Source: Candidatus Kuenenia stuttgartensis
GTDB lineage: Bacteria; Planctomycetota; Planctomycetia; Isosphaerales; Isosphaeraceae
Assembly: GCA_945874095.1 (NCBI GenBank)
Contig: CAMCFM010000251.1
Span: forward strand, 1 to 6,817
Length of the DNA stretch: 6,817 nucleotides
Reading direction: 5' to 3'
The number at the start of each line of letters is the position of its first letter. The first letter of the stretch is position 1. The translations under genes were made by a program, and so were the position numbers. The notes under the pieces are model-generated. The model was not told where the DNA came from. It searched no databases and was given only the letters and a program-made list of their open reading frames with translations. Shown here piece after piece: positions 5,859 through 6,817 of this stretch.

Positions 5859-5870
5859 CATGAATTCAGC

Positions 5871-6817
5871 TTATTCGGCGGTGGTACGGATGAAGACGTC
5901 CAGTTGTTGGCCAGGGGATAATCCGCTGACTTTGTCTTCGATCGCATAAATCACTTGCAAAACACGTGTGTCGATTCGTTCCGTGGTGGAACCTGTGATC
6001 ACCTGTTTGGGAACAACAAGCGGTTCACTTCGAATAAATCGGAGATTGATTTTGAGTTGGGACTGGCCTCTGGGAGAAGCCACGGCAGGCTTGTCGGACT
6101 GAAATCGGTGAATTTCCGACTCGTCAATTTCAACTCTGACATGCAGAGGATCAATATCGCCAACCACCATTAATGGAGTTGACAACAATGCTGCCTGAGC
6201 GAATTCGCCAGCCCTGACATTGACCTTTAATACTGTCCCATCAATCGGCGATTTAATTCGATAAAGATCGAGCTTAATTTGTTCGCTCTCCGCTTGAATT
6301 TTCGCTCGTTCAAGTTCTGATTTGTGAAGGATCATGGTCGGGCCGTCGCCTTTATCTGTTTGGAGCATCAATTTTTCGTCCTTGGCCTGCTCGAGCCTTG
6401 CTTCGTAATCTTTGACCTTTGACTTGGCCTCTGCGACTTTGAATTTCAATATATTTAATTGCTCGACAGAGACTGAATTACGGTCAAAGAGCTTTTGATC
6501 GCGTTTCAAGACCTCATTGTAATTATTGAATTCCGCAATTCCTTCTTCCACGAGCGACGTTGCAGAAATCTCTTTTGCCTTGGCGATCGCAATCTCTGCA
6601 ATACTTTGTTGTAACTTCGACTCAGCAATCACAATATCGGCTTTGGCTGCATTCAGAATGGCTTTCTGATCGCGATCGTCAATTTGAAACAGGATATCGC
6701 CTTTTTTAATCTGCTGGCCGGGTTTCACTGAAACAAAGGAAACGACTCCTGAGATATTCGTCCCAATCGAAATTGCTTCAGATTCAGGCTCAATAAGACC
6801 TGTTCCACCAATACTCA
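5871..6817 (-). CDS. HlyD/RND-type periplasmic adaptor (membrane fusion protein), N-terminus off right edge
   Basis: This is a predicted periplasmic adaptor that links an inner-membrane exporter (ABC MacB-like or RND) to an outer-membrane channel. The minus strand is open from TAA 5873-5871 to the right edge, showing 314 residues. The visible part begins SIGGTGLIEPESEAISIGT, the usual sequence shortly after the membrane anchor, then the first half of the lipoyl domain (VKPGQQIKKGDILFQIDDRD). About residues 49-184 form a long alanine-, lysine- and glutamate-rich helical hairpin. The second lipoyl half is YRIKSPIDGTVLKVNVRAGE, from 185. A beta-barrel region (LHVRVEIDESE) and a C-terminal SPGQQLDVFI strand end the protein. 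A GTG at 6728 is not the start, because clear homology continues upstream of it. The N-terminal helix and any partner transporter genes lie beyond the window, upstream of this gene. The substrate cannot be assigned. Confidence 0.93.
   Translation of the reverse strand, partial: SIGGTGLIEPESEAISIGTNISGVVSFVSVKPGQQIKKGDILFQIDDRDQKAILNAAKADIVIAESKLQQSIAEIAIAKAKEISATSLVEEGIAEFNNYNEVLKRDQKLFDRNSVSVEQLNILKFKVAEAKSKVKDYEARLEQAKDEKLMLQTDKGDGPTMILHKSELERAKIQAESEQIKLDLYRIKSPIDGTVLKVNVRAGEFAQAALLSTPLMVVGDIDPLHVRVEIDESEIHRFQSDKPAVASPRGQSQLKINLRFIRSEPLVVPKQVITGSTTERIDTRVLQVIYAIEDKVSGLSPGQQLDVFIRTTAE

Noticed and set aside
6726..6728. GTG 6728 as the start of the adaptor
   Set aside because: The frame stays open to the window edge and the upstream 29 residues match the conserved start of adaptor proteins. 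The gene is cut by the window and does not start there.

Overview
The window most likely comes from a planctomycete (Planctomycetota) chromosome. This is an inference. It rests on a 179-residue membrane protein that resembles the planctomycete family I recall as DUF6677, on the general style of the SecA, PhoD and RsmE proteins, and on a moderate GC content. No rRNA or marker gene in the window settles it. There is no sign of a mobile element, CRISPR array, tRNA or rRNA; this looks like ordinary chromosome.

Left part, minus strand (1-2780). Reading in the direction of transcription, this holds an orphan AAA-like P-loop ATPase (2780-1944), a DUF6677-like multi-pass membrane protein (1882-1343), and a 63-residue two-helix membrane protein joined to it by an ATGA stop/start overlap (1346-1155). 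A 387-bp stretch without a secure gene follows (768-1154), then the N-terminal 255 codons of secA (767 to the left edge, incomplete). All four genes point the same way and could be co-transcribed. The 387-bp stretch is the most unusual part. It carries an imperfect direct repeat of about 61 bp at a 71-bp period, and each copy holds two small inverted repeats. It also carries a 6-bp-stem hairpin and a small overlapping reading frame with a hydrophobic start that runs into secA.

Middle, plus strand (2897-4071). rsmE (16S rRNA m3U1498 methyltransferase) is divergent from the ATPase gene. It is followed, again with an ATGA overlap, by a half-length TauE/SafE-type (TSUP) membrane transporter.

Right part (4199-6817). 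A PhoD-type metallophosphatase with a twin-arginine signal (plus strand) is convergent with a HlyD/RND-type periplasmic adaptor (minus strand, its N-terminus off the right edge). A perfect 13-bp hairpin lies between their stop codons.

The shared theme is the cell envelope: Sec export, membrane proteins, a Tat-exported phosphatase and an efflux adaptor. RsmE is the exception. I see no dedicated new multi-gene system. The best candidate for something undescribed is the structured repeat leader in front of secA.
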